64,000 nucleotides of DNA from Bactrocera neohumeralis (lineage: Eukaryota; Arthropoda; Insecta; Diptera; Tephritidae), in the NCBI RefSeq assembly GCF_024586455.1, contig NC_065921.1:77886720-77950719 (forward strand), written 5' to 3'. A program made the translations under genes and the position numbers. The notes beneath the pieces are model-generated. The model saw only the letters and a program-made list of their open reading frames with translations, searched no databases and was not told where the DNA came from. Positions 1 through 12,047 of this stretch are shown piece by piece. Each line of letters begins with the position of its first letter. The stretch's first letter is position 1.

Positions 1-777
1 TATACTTTTACTTTTCTCAAATAATAAATATTTCACTGAAAAAAAATTATAATATTGTAACTTTTTCAAGCCTCTGACCACTCCTAGCCCCTTATGTGTA
101 ACAAAATTAATTATTAATAATAAATTCATAATTATTTATAGTAAAAATTGTGTAAAAGTTTGAAAGTGATTTTGTTGGCTGCTAGTTGGAGGTTTGATAC
201 ATGAACCAGGACGAGAAATAAATACAAAATAAAAGTCTCACGGCTAAGGTTAAGTGTCAGCGTGAGCTCAATGTCAACACTTCTCAGCTGTATAGTACAT
301 AAAATTTACATATACATGCATACTCGTGCATATACAGGTATGTAGACTTGCAAGCTACACAACTATAGGAATTATATGCACATATGTACATCAACAACAA
401 CAACAATACTGTATGTAACAGGTTAATTTAGTTGAAAAAGTAGCAGCAAGCCAAGTTGCAGCAATATACAGCTTTAATGTGGCAAACAACTTAATTAAGC
501 CAGCAGCTGAAAGGAAGAAAAGCAGCCAAGCAATCTCGCACATAAACTATATAAAGGGTGTGCCAAATTAACGCAAGATTCCAATTAAATAAAGGGCATC
601 TCAAAAATATCGAAAAAATATGAAAAATAATGAAAGCATGTCGGCCGCAGTTCGAAAATTTAATATAAAATATGGTTGGAATAGTGTTTTAACTGCGTAA
701 AGTGCGAAAATGATTTGAAATAACGGCAAATTTAAATCCGCATTAATTTGGAGACACCCTGTGCTAATATCCTTTCG
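1..777. other. intergenic, no gene seen
   Basis: AT-rich DNA with stops in all frames and short TACA/CATA tracts near 300-400. I see no coding region, RNA gene or clear transposon. Confidence 0.6.
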
Positions 778-780
778 TTA

Positions 781-1270
781 TAGCCTTGACAGACGGCAGC
801 GTTAATCCGGATTAACTGCGCACTTAACCAGATCCAAATTTGTAGGTGACAGACGGCAGCTATGCGAGTTTGAAACTCTCATAAAGCTCATTAACTTTCA
901 AATATTTTAGGGAGTTTGTGAGATTTTCGTTGGCAACATTGTTAAAAATGGCCAATTTTCAACCATTTTGAATACAAAAACAAGCAACCCTGACATTATT
1001 TTCAAATTCTGCATCATAATATCAATTTTATTGATGTTATGATGCAGTTTTAAAAATAAGGTGTTGATATGTTTTTGTAATAAAAAAAGGTTTGGTAAAA
1101 ATTGGTCGGCTAACAACCGTAATGTTTATCTTCTACCAATTTTCATTGAAAATATTATAAAAAGGAGGAGCTGTTTGTGAGAGTTTCAAACTCGCATAGC
1201 TGTCTGTCACCTACAAATTGGATCCGAAAATGCAGTTAATCTGGTTTAACGCTGCCGTCTGTCAATGCTA
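781..1270. mobile_element. MITE copy 1 with inverted ends and TTA duplication
   Basis: A 490-base non-coding element. The left end begins TAGCCTTGACAGACGGCAGC. The reverse complement of the right end begins TAGCATTGACAGACGGCAGC. The similarity continues, with gaps, for roughly 110 bases. TTA flanks both sides (778-780 and 1271-1273). A central hairpin around 1007-1047 pairs CTGCATCATAA with TTATGATGCAG. Three-base TWA target duplications are typical of the PIF/Harbinger superfamily, so I infer a non-autonomous member. It encodes no transposase. A second, truncated copy lies at 48413-48806 in a sulfatase intron. Confidence 0.85.
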
Positions 1271-1273
1271 TTA

Positions 1274-2235
1274 CTGTACTTATGGTGTGAGTGTGTAGCT
1301 TTGTATGTAAAGTAGAGTATAACTTCTCGTGAGTGTCGCCTTTGAAAATTCCATTGAAAGCAACAAAGTAAGGAACAAGGTAACAATGCAAAACAAAGGA
1401 CAAATTTATAGCACAAACTGGATATTTCAACTAGAATAGAAGTTACAAGTAATCATTACTAAAGAACAAATGAAATTATAATTAATATGTACTGAAAAAA
1501 TATTTTAATGATTTCTCTACTTAAAACTAAGTGGAATTTCAATTTACAGTTATGATCGTATACGCTAATTCGTATTTTTTGTATTTGGTAACTCGATTTT
1601 TGCTTTTACAATACTAAATTTTGCTTTTGAGTTGTGGAAAACAAAAGCGAAAAATGTAAGTTTTTATTCCGGCACAGGGTGGTACAACTTTTACACAATT
1701 ATAAGATAGAAACAAACTTCGAAAAAAATACATTTTCGGATCGAGCAACGAATCGGCTTCTGAGGAGGAGCTACCGCTTAATTCGAATTCGAATTCGAAT
1801 AGTTCGTACTGACAGGTATAAACAGCGGTAGATACCCAAAAGTTGCTTTTATCCCGAATATATTTAGTCAATTTCGGCAAGACACCACCAAAGTCTTTAC
1901 GTGCTCCCTCAGGCCTACTTGTCCAATGTAACTTCTTTATAATACAACCGCAAGGATATTACTGAAATAGCTTTTTTTTTGATTATGATAACAGTTTAAA
2001 AATCTAGTTCTCAGCACTGCATGTAGTTTTGTATCTACATATAATGTAACTCACCTCAAGTCAAAAAAAACTTTATCATTCGAAATATTAGATAGGTAGA
2101 GTGAATGTCTGATGTGGCGCCTAGACCCTTAGGAGCACCATTTGTGCAACCACCGGAACTAATATTCCCTCACTCTGTTATGACTTCTCTGAACCACCCT
2201 ATGTTCTCACATATCGGTTGAGGGATTAATTTCCT
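1274..2235. other. intergenic, no gene seen
   Basis: No supported gene. A short GAATTC-type hexamer run lies at about 1781-1800. Open frames here are short and show no family resemblance. Confidence 0.5.
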
Positions 2236-2572
2236 ATACTAAACCGTGCATGAGATATACGACGCCATTGACATAATTCAGCGAATTAAAAGACAGCGGC
2301 TACGCTGGCTAGGCCATGTTGTCCGGATGGACGAAAACACTCCAGCTCTGAAAGTATTCGACGCAATACCCGCCGGGGGAAGCAGAGAAAGAGGAAGACC
2401 TCCACTCCGTTGGAAGGACCAAGTGGAGAAGGACCTGGCTTGGCTTGGAATATCCAATTGGCGCCAACGTTGCGAAAAGAAGAAACGACTGGCGCGCTGT
2501 TGTTAACTCGGCTATAATCGCGTAAGCGGTGTCTACGCCAGTAAAGAAGAAGAGAAACCGTGCATTCGCGTT
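2236..2572 (+). mobile_element. RTE-like LINE fragment, C-terminus of reverse transcriptase
   Basis: The translation contains RLRWLGHVVRMDE followed by GRGRPPLRWKDQ-type residues. This is the C-terminal signature of insect endonuclease/reverse-transcriptase ORFs, and I assign it to an RTE-like clade by resemblance. The frame closes near 2506. It is followed by a non-coding tail containing GGCTATAATCGCGTAAGCGG and GTCTACGCCAGTAAAGAAG. The same tail recurs at 9541, 28850, 61851 and elsewhere, which makes it the diagnostic 3' end of this family. The copy is 5'-truncated and cannot encode a working enzyme. Confidence 0.8.
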
Positions 2573-2959
2573 GCAGATGTGACTTTTCTTCATCTATTTC
2601 TTGACAGCTTCCACAATAGTCATTGTTATGGTATTCCGAGCCTACTGGCATATCTGCCAATCAGCCAGTGACCTTTTAGCACCCCTACTAGAGTTCCTAT
2701 GTCATTCTTTTTGAATTTTAACAGTCGATATGTGCAGCGCTTTTTCATTCAAACCAAGTTTGCCTGCTAGCTGAGCAAGTTAGGAATTGACTTTTTCTCG
2801 GAGTCTAATTGTAAGGTGGTCCTTGCTCAGGCTAGTTCTTCTGCATCACAGTTATCAGAAATATCACTATGTTTTGGAATCTATCGCTGTTTATCGTGAA
2901 ATAGCATGTTAGATCAATTAAGAAATCAAGACATTATTTCACTATTTTCGATGAAACCC

Positions 2960-3640
2960 TAAATTAGGTTAGGTTAGATGGCTGATCAAAGATCGCACGT
3001 GGACTACTATATGTAGTCCTTTGTGATGCCACAGAAAAGAAGAACTCCAGTGTTCTTAGTAGCCAATACAAATTTGGACAGGCCAAAAGACTTTTGAGAC
3101 AGCGCATGTACCGATTGTGTCCCAGTGCTGACCAAGCTTCTGCCAAGAGCAGCTATTTAGTAGTAGAAAACAAAAGGATACGGAAGCACCGATCCGCTCT
3201 CATTCTACTGATAACGGTTCTAGGGTGCCTTTCTTTGCTAGTTCATCAGCATTACAATTTCCTGCGATTCCGCTGTGGCCTGGCACCCAAACCAGTCTTA
3301 TCACAAAGACTGGTATTACTCGATGCTATTGATGCGAGGTTAGGCACTCTTCTACCAGCCCTGAACGTACTGTTAATGAATTCCAAGCTAATATCCCCTC
3401 TCTATTAGCTGAGTGGATGAAACCCTAAGAGACTTAAGTGATTTCAAATTTGCTGTGACCTTCGTTTGGAAGATACCACAGTAGTCTGGTAGTCGGAAAA
3501 CGATAATAGTATCTAAGTTTACAGAAAAGTCACCACCTTGCATCCGTATATATGCTTTTTCCTGCGTCCCTGTCCACCTCGCCCCTTTTCCACTCTTCTC
3601 TGTGAGGGAAGGCAATGTTAGGGATCGAATTTAAGTTTAA
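2960..3640 (-). mobile_element. RNase H-bearing LINE fragment, 3' part
   Basis: Read on the minus strand, about 3300-3210 encodes VWVPGHSGIAGNCNADELA, an RNase H active-site region typical of I/R1/LOA-like non-LTR retrotransposons. About 3520-3450 encodes FRLPDYCGIFQ, the start of the same RNase H domain. Frames are broken. The 3' end reads GTGCGATCT..GATCAGCC and runs into TAACCTAACC (2966-2978 on the plus strand as TAGGTTAGGTTAG). The element nested at 52204-52866 shares both the RNase H motif and this terminus, so the two are one family without poly-A. Confidence 0.75.
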
Positions 3641-3649
3641 TTCTATAGC

Positions 3650-6600
3650 ATTTTGAAAGTCATATCCTATTTAGAAATAGTGGGTAAAACGGGAACTTGC
3701 AAAATATCTTAGAATGTCCTTTATTACAGACGGCTCTTGGCGTAAGAGTAATCAGTGTAAGAACTGACCTCGCTGCCAATTGCTTATTCGAGTTACTTCC
3801 TCAAGTTTTACTTCCCTCTAAATCGGTTTCTTGTAAACCTCTTCACTTTATTTAGTCACCTCTAGCCAATTTTTTGTCCAATCGGCTTAAATAAATTAGT
3901 TTTGCAAATTCAGCAGCTCAATCTCAGAACTTGCAAGTTCAACACAGGCAATCATCAGCTCTGTGATGTTGTTTTATTCTAGACAAAGGACAATAAGAAA
4001 TGTGCAGCCATTAGTATGATTTCCATAAGGGCTTGGACTGTAAGATAGGTCTGTTGTTAAAAAGAGGTGATCACATTGATGGCTACCAGATATCTAAATT
4101 CGGTTCCCTCTAACTTCCTTTTAGCAAGTTTTTGGAAAAGTAAAGTGCACGTCCGAAATTCTCAAACCATTGGCGAGCTCAAGACAAATTTATACGTGCC
4201 ATTATCAACGTTCGAAGCAGTAATGGAAAAAGCAACAAAGGTATGCAATTTTGATATTTGGAACAATAAAGACGGCCATTTGATTAATATTGATAGCTAT
4301 GGATAAGAATCTGAACGCATATTGTCTTGTAGAGTATATTTCCATGTTCAGCTTTAATCAGTTCGCTTTTCAGAAACAATTTACAGCTTAAATCTGTTCA
4401 AGCAATCAATCATTGCTGAAAGCAAAAACACGACCTTGCCTACGCATTCAAACACTGAAAGCTTCATTAAACTCACATTGAGTTGAGTTGCAATCGATGT
4501 ACGAGTATAGTATACACCATATAATTTGACATGCCATATGTTGCAAAACAGTAAGCAAAGACGCAATGTCAATAATGGAGAGACAGCAGACAAATAAGAA
4601 TAAAAAGCGTTGGGAGGCAATGGCTGAGCGCACAAGAGTCTAAAGTGGTTGTATGTCCAACATTTATCCCTCTACATCTGTAAATATGCGCGCGATTGCA
4701 TAAACATATTGGCGAAATATGTTGGTATCTATTTTTAGCTGCCGCCTACTGGAACACAAAACCACTTATTGCAGCGAAAGTGGTGAAGCAGCAGCCGAGG
4801 AATGCGTCTAGCGAAAGTAAACACTGGCAGGCATGACAGCGCTGGGTGTAAAAAAAGCGACAATGTGGCACTCAACTTATCAGGAAAATCGCACTTACAT
4901 ACGCGCGTGTATGAAAATACCTGCTTCCTGAGAATGTGCACCGAACGCTTTGTGTGGAATTTTTCCACTACAATTCCATACATACATTGTTCGTGAAATA
5001 AAAACAGAGTGGTGCAACCAACTGCCACTCACAGCAATGTGTATTTACTGCTGTATGCGGTACGACGGACGTTTGTGAGGTGCCTGAAATGATCAAGTCG
5101 CAACCAAAGGTCAATGCTGCTGTAACTCCTTATCTACGCAATTCCGTGCCGTTACAGCCACAAAAAGCCCGCAACACGGCGTAAAGTGCACTTGCTTCAA
5201 TTTTATCAGCTGCTGCTACCTTTCTACTACTTAGAAGCCACAGCTGACGCAAGCTTTCTCCTTTTAGTTATTAGTGCTTAGGTAAATACCGTGACTGAGT
5301 ACTTTGCCATAATCATTGCGTTGCCTTAAGCCACTTAGTATCCTCCACTTAGCACTGTTCTGTTGGATTTTTCTCTTCGTCGTTTCTTTTCACATCAGCA
5401 ACATTTGATTTTAGTCGCCTTTACCTCCGCAGACGCAGTCATTTCTGCTTCTTCCAAATTACTGCAGTTTTATTTTTATTTTTCCTTCAACGCAATTATT
5501 GGCGACTACCCGCACACTGCGAGTATCTTTTCATCTAAATCAAAGCTTAGTCAACTAACTGACCACCTACTTCAACACAACGTAAACAAATTGTTGCTCC
5601 CAACCTTATTCTGTTGTATTGGGTTGGTTCCACTCATGTCGCTGTGGACGGCAGTGCGTTTTTGATATTTGATGCGATTGCCGGTCTCGCAACTAGTCGG
5701 GATTTTTTCTTTTTATTTCTTTCATTCTTTATTTTTAACCTTACATTTGTCTTAAACCGTTATTTCCTTTTTTATGTTTGTTCGCTGCTTTGCTTTGTGA
5801 AAGGTCGGAAATGGAAAAATTTCGTTCTTCCGTTGTTGCCGTCGACATCGTTTTGTTGTACAAACTTTTCGCAGCGTAGGTATTCTTTTTCATATTTTAA
5901 CGCTTTTGACATTTCCAATATTTTTACCACACATGTTCGCTCACAGCCTTGTATAAAAATAGCTTTTCCAGCGTTTAATTAAACTTTCATTCTGCGTTGA
6001 TCACAAGCACTAGCTGTCGGCGAAATTAATCGAAAATCGCAATAACACACAGTGTTCACGTGCAATATTCGCGGAAATTTATTTCATAGTATGTCAATTA
6101 GCAGATCAAAGGAAAATTAAATTGGGTGTCACTTTATTTTTTTAATAATTTTGGTGATAAAAGAACGAGAAAATTAATACATATACATATATACATAGTA
6201 CTTTATCTTAATTTATATATTTACATAGTGTACTCCCTCCTCATATCTCAATCTGAACGTTTATCTCTTAGGCTAATATACATATGCTTTGTTCAATCAC
6301 TAAGCTCATCAATCAATAAACTATCTGGGGCCAATAATTCGCTGATTCATCAACTACACGCTATTCTGGCCTCACGTAAATTGTTCTACATAGGCGAATA
6401 CACATATTGCGATTTGCAATTATCTTTCGCAATTTAACGAACAACACCAGCTGTTTAAGTACTTAATCAGTGAAGCTGGTTAAGTGCAAAAGTAAATAGT
6501 ACTGACATTTATATACAAGTATAATACTATATATACGGTTTATTACTTTGATTTGTTCTTTGCTAAATATTAAAATATTGTTGACACTATACTAGATTAA

Positions 6601-6785
6601 TGTTTGATCGAGAAGGAAAAAAAAAAATCGCAGATAAGCGTGGCAAGTTGTAGATAAATATGTAGATAACTAGGAAAGTTATATTGCAACACTTAGAGAT
6701 AGTATAAATGTAGTATAAATAACATATAGCTATACCAGCTTCAATTGGAGAGTAGCGAATCGAACAAACAAATCAAAGGAACTGC
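3650..6785. other. intergenic, no gene seen
   Basis: About 3.1 kb without a supportable gene. Several 60-120 codon open frames occur (for example 5363-5982 and 6126-6437). They are low-complexity or hydrophobic by composition, overlap one another and match no family I recognise. Non-coding regulatory sequence is possible. Confidence 0.45.
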
Positions 6786-7620
6786 CAGAATCAATGAAAA
6801 ACAAGAAAAAACGTTAACTTTGGCTGCACCGAAGCTAATATACTCTTCACAGGTGCATTTCTTTTAGTAACTCTGTCCAGTTTGTATGGAAGCTATATGC
6901 TATAGTAGTCCGATCTGAACAATTTTTTCGGAGATTATATTATGACTTTAAGCAGTAATACATGTCAAATTTCGTGAAGATACCACGTCAAATGCGAAAG
7001 TTTTCCATACAAGCCCTTGATTCCGATCGTTCGGTTTGTATGGCAGCTATATGCTATAGTGAGCCGATCTGACCAATTTCTTTCGATATTACATTATTTC
7101 TATAAACAATAATTCAAACCAAATTTCGTGAAGATATATTGTTAAATGAGGAAGTTCCCATGTAAACATTTGATTCTGATCGTTCGGTTTGTATGGCAAC
7201 TATATGCTATAGTTAACCGATCTGAACAATTTTTTCGTAAATTACATTATTAGCTTAGAAAATAACCTGTGCAAACTTTTGTGAAGATACATTGTCAAAT
7301 GTGAAAGTTTTCCATACAAAAACTTAATCCCGATCGTTCAGTTTGTATGGCAGCTATGTGTTATAGTAGTCTGACAACAGTAGTTCCGACAAATAAGCAG
7401 CTTCTTGAAGCGAAAATGACGTTTGCAAAATTTCAAAACGATATCTTAAAAACTGAGGGACTAGTGCGTATAAACAGACAGACGGACAGACAGACAGACG
7501 GACATGGCCATATCGACTCAGCCCAACATACTGATCATTTATATATATACTTTATGGGGTCTCCGGCGCTTCCTTCTGGGTGTTACAAACTTCGTGACAA
7601 ACTTAATATACCCTGAACAG
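6786..7620 (+). repeat. dispersed repeat with about 150-base internal units, copy 1
   Basis: The head reads GTTAACTTTGGCTGCACCGAAGC, with a small hairpin, then ATATACTCTTCAC. Four similar units follow, each marked by GGCAGCTATATGCTATAG or a close variant, at about 6888, 7038, 7189 and 7339. Spacing is about 150 bases. The 3' part contains ACTGAGGGACTAGT, a CAGACAGACGGACAGA run and CTTTATGGGGTCTCC. It ends at a palindrome, ATACCCTGAACAGGG. Copies occur at 16333, 29410 (minus), 50815 (minus) and 61188. The class is uncertain. The terminal hairpin would suit a non-autonomous Helitron, but I do not see clear Helitron ends. Confidence 0.7.
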
Positions 7621-8105
7621 GGAGGAATGGTTTCGACGATTCAGAGCGGGTGAAAACGACACCATGGATAAGCCAGCCGACGGAAGACCTGTGACGACGA
7701 ATACCGATCAAATCATGGAAAACATCGGGTTAGACCGGCATGTGGCATCTTGTGACATCACGCAGTAGATAGGAGCTAGTCACCAAACCATTTTAAACCA
7801 TTTTAAACCATCCCGCATGATTTGACGACTCGTCAGAAGCTACGGGAGCTCTGATGGGAGCGCCAAGTGATTACCACCTGTTCCTGTCCATGGCGGTGTT
7901 AGTGTAAAGTTGAACTCAAAAGAGGCTTGTGAAAAGTGGCTGTCCCAGTCTTCGCAAATAAGGAGGGGGCCGCTTTTACAAGGGGGGGGTATTCTGAAGT
8001 TGCCGTCTAGATGGAAACAGATTAACGAACGAAACGGCGCATATTTGAAGTAAATCCGATTACTGTAACACTTTTTATAAAGCATTATAAAGAGCAAAAA
8101 AGCGG
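7621..8105 (+). mobile_element. mariner transposase relic, internally deleted
   Basis: Translated pieces match mariner. A helix-turn-helix part resembles WFRRFRAGEND..DKPADGRPVTTNTD (about 7627-7700). The C-terminal end resembles KEACEKWLSQ..KLPSRWKQINERNGAYL (about 7905-8055). The catalytic centre between them is missing and frames are broken, so it is a dead relic. It abuts the end of the preceding dispersed repeat. Confidence 0.7.
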
Positions 8106-9040
8106 AAAAAAGCGGAAAAGCTGGGAGATATTTGACAACCTAATATAATGTAGACTGCGATAGGTGGTTAAAATGCTACCGATGGCCTACAGGATCTCAT
8201 GTACTTCCATTATCTAGAGCAAATAAATTCAGCAGACATGTGTCCCTTCACTATGAAAATACGGCACACTTTTGCAGCCACTGGCGAGTGACAGTGAATT
8301 CCTACTTTCCAAAGACGATAAACCAGGTCGGCGTACAGAAGTTTTTACGACAAATACATCAAATAATCTATGAAATAATTTTGGAAGAGCGTAAGATGAG
8401 ATTGTTTATTTGTTGTAGCGGCAGAAAACATACCGGAAGTAATTTCGAGGAATGGTGTCGAGTTGACCGTTCTTGACCAGATAAAAATCCGGGCCGGTGT
8501 CGTGGAAAAATGCATTTGATTAAAACAGCTGACGCTATAAAGATATCCCGAGCACGTTTTGTACAAAACGTTAATGAATATTGGGATGTGTGAAAGCTGA
8601 GATTGCCAGAAAAGGATCAAAAACCACAAGAAATTATTTATTCTCAGCAATGTGTAATAAACCTGTATATTAGTGTCCCTATGGAAGCAATTAATAAAAC
8701 ATGACTCAAACCTTTCACTGCGAAGTCCAATCTGTCCGGTAGATAGTAGACTGCAGGTGATGGACCGAAAATAAAGGGGGAAAGAGGATAATGACAAGAG
8801 ACAGTCAGTAAATTATTTGCATACATATATATTAAGTGCGCAACTGAGTCCCCGCTGTTTGTCAATAGATGACTCCAGAAGGGGTTATCTATTTTTATAT
8901 ATCCAAACCGTTGAAAAAGAAACTGCATTTCCACATTAGCGAATTTGTTTATGTGTAATATACTTTTGGTTATGCGAATATGTATGTCCAATTATACGCA
9001 AAATAATCGTCATTTGCGGAAAGTCTTGATTTTCTTCTTT
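8106..9040. other. intergenic, no gene seen
   Basis: No supported gene. One long frame on the minus strand (8345-8797) has no recognisable domain and unremarkable composition. It may include further transposon debris. Confidence 0.45.
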
Positions 9041-9044
9041 CAGT

Positions 9045-9480
9045 TACAGAAATTGACGTCTGAAGCACATCAGGAACTCCAAAAAGTTTATGAAAGAGCT
9101 ACACAAGTGAAACAACGTGCCGTGTTTGCTTTCGTCGCTCCAAGACGTCGATTTCGATATTAACGACCGTCTGCGTGCAGGAAGGCCAAAAACATTCGAA
9201 AGTGGTGAATTGGAGGCTTTGTTCGAAGAGGATCTGTGTAAAACGCAAGAAAAGCTTGCTTCAGCATTGGGAGTTACCCGCTAAAGCGTTACAAAGCGAT
9301 CACTTATCGTGGAATTGATTCAGAAACAAGGAACTCGAGTTCCTTATGACCTCAATACCAGGAGAGGCGTGAAAAAGTAATTCTGCTGAATAACAACGTT
9401 GCCAAACTCGTTAAAACCTACCACAAAACGCTGAATTGGAAGACAATATAGAAAAAGGGCTTGATTCTTGGATAGCATCA
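9045..9480 (+). mobile_element. second mariner-type relic
   Basis: About 9140-9290 encodes FDINDRLRAGRPKTFESGELEALF..TQEKLASALGVTR then a stop. This is the linker and second helix-turn-helix of a mariner of a different subfamily from the 7.6-kb relic. Downstream, NNNVAKLVKTYHKTLNW resembles the segment after the second catalytic aspartate. The first catalytic block is missing. Frames are broken by stops and a frameshift. Confidence 0.6.
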
Positions 9481-9540
9481 GAAGATGAGCAGTTTTACCG
9501 TAATGATATTCGAGCATTATCACCGCGAATAATTCATTTA

Positions 9541-9592
9541 TTTAACAATTTCGGCTATAACCGCGCAAGCGGTTTCTAAGCCAGTAAAGAAC
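9541..9592 (+). mobile_element. RTE-like LINE 3' tail only
   Basis: TTTCGGCTATAACCGCGCAA and the following bases to CCAGTAAAGAA match the non-coding 3' tail of the LINE at 2236-2572. Only the tail is present, as expected of a severely 5'-truncated insertion or a tail-sharing SINE. Confidence 0.6.
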
Positions 9593-9839
9593 CATTTTTT
9601 TACAATAAAATTTCATTTTCATAAAAAAACAGCGAGAACTTAGTTCCTAACCAATAGAACATAACATATCAACTTAAAGCTGTCTGCAAAACTGATAAGG
9701 ATACAAAATAAGATTATCAGCTGTTCTTGTTGTAGTTTTTGTAGCGGAAGAAAACGTAACTCAAGTTTTCAGATGTGCTGCCGAGTAAACAATACTTGGC
9801 TGGATAGAAATTTGGTTTCGTTCCACTTACGTAGACCAA

Positions 9840-10215
9840 ACTGGTAGTTGGACCAAAACATCAGAGGATTTTGGTGCGGATGGTTGTTTGACGATACGAT
9901 GGGACTTTATTTCTATCGAAATGAGGCAGGAAACGCCGTTACTATCAATAGCAAGCGTTATAGCGCGATGTTGGAAGACTTTCTTTTCCCGGAACCGGAA
10001 GCGAAAGATCTGCCGTTCCCACGTTACCGGAACGGACCCGCATTTTTATCCGGTCAAAGGCTGTCAACTCGGCAGAACTCTGCCGCTGCAACAACAACAA
10101 CATCTGCACCGGATTATCGAAAAATTGGCGTAAATGGGAGTTGCGCTATCAAAGATTATTTGCGGAATATACTAAGAAACGTCATTCGTTGGCAGAGAAA
10201 TATTAGACGACCAAA
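9840..10215 (+). mobile_element. transposase relic of the QQDGA / GGTGATCC family
   Basis: About 9870-10010 encodes GFWCGWLFDDTMGLYFYRNE..NAVTINSKRYSAMLEDFLFPE. This resembles the middle of a Tc1/mariner-like DDE transposase also present at 23930-24745, 33400-33925 and 43135-44170. The reading frame is diverted at about 10015, where a separate short repeat (10015-10105) is inserted. After it, IIEKLA..WELRYQR may be residual C-terminal sequence. It is not functional. Confidence 0.65.
10015..10105 (+). repeat. short (CAA)n-tailed retroposon-like repeat, copy 1
   Basis: The block has ACGTTACCGGAACGGACCCG, then TCCGGTCAAAGGCTGTCAAC and CAGAACTCTGCCGCTGCAAC, and ends in CAACAACAACAAC. Related blocks at 49183-49330 and 58075-58150 share GTAACCGGAACGGACCCGG-like sequence, and the 49-kb copy also ends in a CAACAAC tail. 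It lies inside a transposase relic here, so it arrived later. No coding capacity is seen. Confidence 0.6.
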
Positions 10216-10229
10216 CAACTCATTTTGGC

Positions 10230-12047
10230 TTGCTAAACACAAATATTAGTAAATTCCTCCAAATCCGCCACAGCTCAAGGCACAATATTACATATTTCAA
10301 CCGGAAATAGAAACAAGGATACGAAAATTTTGTATTACATACCCATAAAATCTATATTTCAATTGATCGCACTTTTAAACTGTAGTGAAACAATATAAAC
10401 ACTAAAAAAGATTACTAACACACAATTCAAAACACAAACATAAAAATAAATCAAGAGTCAATTTGTCCCTTTTCCTTTCACGACTGAATGAATCATGTGG
10501 ATTATGAGTTGTGGATGCTAAACAGCTGTAATACACACCAGTACAATACATATGACAGTTTCAAAAACTATGTATGTTTGTATGTATACAGTTTAACACA
10601 GCAATGAACCACCTTGCGGAAATTGATTTTTCACCGTTTCTTCAGACATAATTTTCCAACAAAAACATGCTTAAATAAGTAAATATAACACAGCAAATTT
10701 TCTAAAAGCGCACTTACCGAAAATAATGTAATTGAAATACTCTTCCACAGGCCGAGTGACGACTTCCCGCAGTAATTAATAATTAATTAAGATTAGCACT
10801 GCACCAAAACGGCAACTGGTTTTATAAGCAAACACTTGCCAAAGAACAGTTTGTTTTACACTTTCTCAGTTTATCAAGTCACTAAACACTTTTTCACGTC
10901 TTTTGCAATATTTTTTGAACTTCTCTTTTACTTTTTGCTTGAAATTGCTTTGCTTTATAATGAAAACACACTTATTTTTTCTTAAAACTTTTGCTTGCGT
11001 TGCGTAGCGCGTAGCCGGAGTGGACGGGCAGGCGAGAAAACTTCGTCTGACTTGAGCGACGACAGGAAAATTCACTTATTCATCGTCCGTGGAAATCGTC
11101 CAGTCAAAAGTCTACTTGCAATTGTTATTGTTGTTTTATTGCATGCGCCTGCGAAACACACCACACATTTTCGCTGCCACTAGCGCGCAAGTACCAGCTC
11201 CGTTTGCGCCTCCTCGAATTTTCCAAATAGACAAATGTGCCCCTTTTCTAAAAATCTAGTTTGATTGTTTTTTTTTCCTTCGCACAACCAGCTGATTGGA
11301 AAATGCTGCCGATAATTTTGTAGTTTTGTTTTAGTTCTTGTGATTCATCATAAACGATTTCGGATGACAGATGCGAATGAACGAAATGGAAAATGACAAA
11401 AGTTAGAAATGGCAGAAAGAAAATTGAAAGTGTGCTGCCAGAAGGTTGTTACAGAATTTTGTTAATTATATTTTTTAATAAAACAATAATAACAAGAAAA
11501 GTATAACTTTGTGCTAACCTCAAAAGTATAGTAGTTTTAATTTTGATGTGGTTTTACGATGCTAAAATAAATTTACTTAAATGTGTCCCACATAGTTAGG
11601 TGGCATACCTAGTAAGCACTTGAGTTACTAAAAAACATATTTTGACCGCATTTTGAAAAATTATAGAATAACAATCACTCTGTTATATATATATATATAT
11701 CTGAATATGTAATAAAACTCGAGATGCATCCTTGGCCTTGCATGCTTGTCCCTGCCTGAGCATTTTTCTTTACGATTAATGAGATTGTAAAAGTATGTAT
11801 ATTCGAAGGTATTCTCATATTTATTTATTCATAAGTTCTAAATGAGTAAATCTATTTTGCCGCGAACTATCATTACATATTTAACTGTGCAGAAACTACA
11901 AAAAACGCATTTGACAGTGAATAAGTTCGGAAATATTCAAGTTTCTTCACAATTGCTTTGGGACACTTATTTTATAAGTAGGTTGCCACAAAACATTTAA
12001 AGCTTAAACGACAAAACCATTGACAGGGTACATATAAAGGTTTTTCA
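10230..12047. other. intergenic region downstream of Sod2, no gene seen
   Basis: AT-rich sequence with a TA run at about 11684-11700. On the minus strand, CGGTAAGTGCGC (about 10709-10720) looks like a splice donor, so an untranslated exon of an unseen gene is possible. I cannot support a coding frame. The Sod2 3' untranslated region should occupy the last few hundred bases before 12047. Confidence 0.4.

Noticed and set aside
3094..3408. 104-codon plus-strand frame
   Set aside because: It is the antisense shadow of a LINE RNase H fragment read on the minus strand.
5363..5982. Overlapping 100- and 122-codon hydrophobic frames
   Set aside because: T-rich DNA gives Phe/Leu-rich translations. 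No start context, splice logic or family match.
7347..7616. 89-codon frame with RQTDRQTDG repeat
   Set aside because: It lies in the tail of a dispersed non-coding repeat, and a diverged copy at 16828 loses the frame detail.
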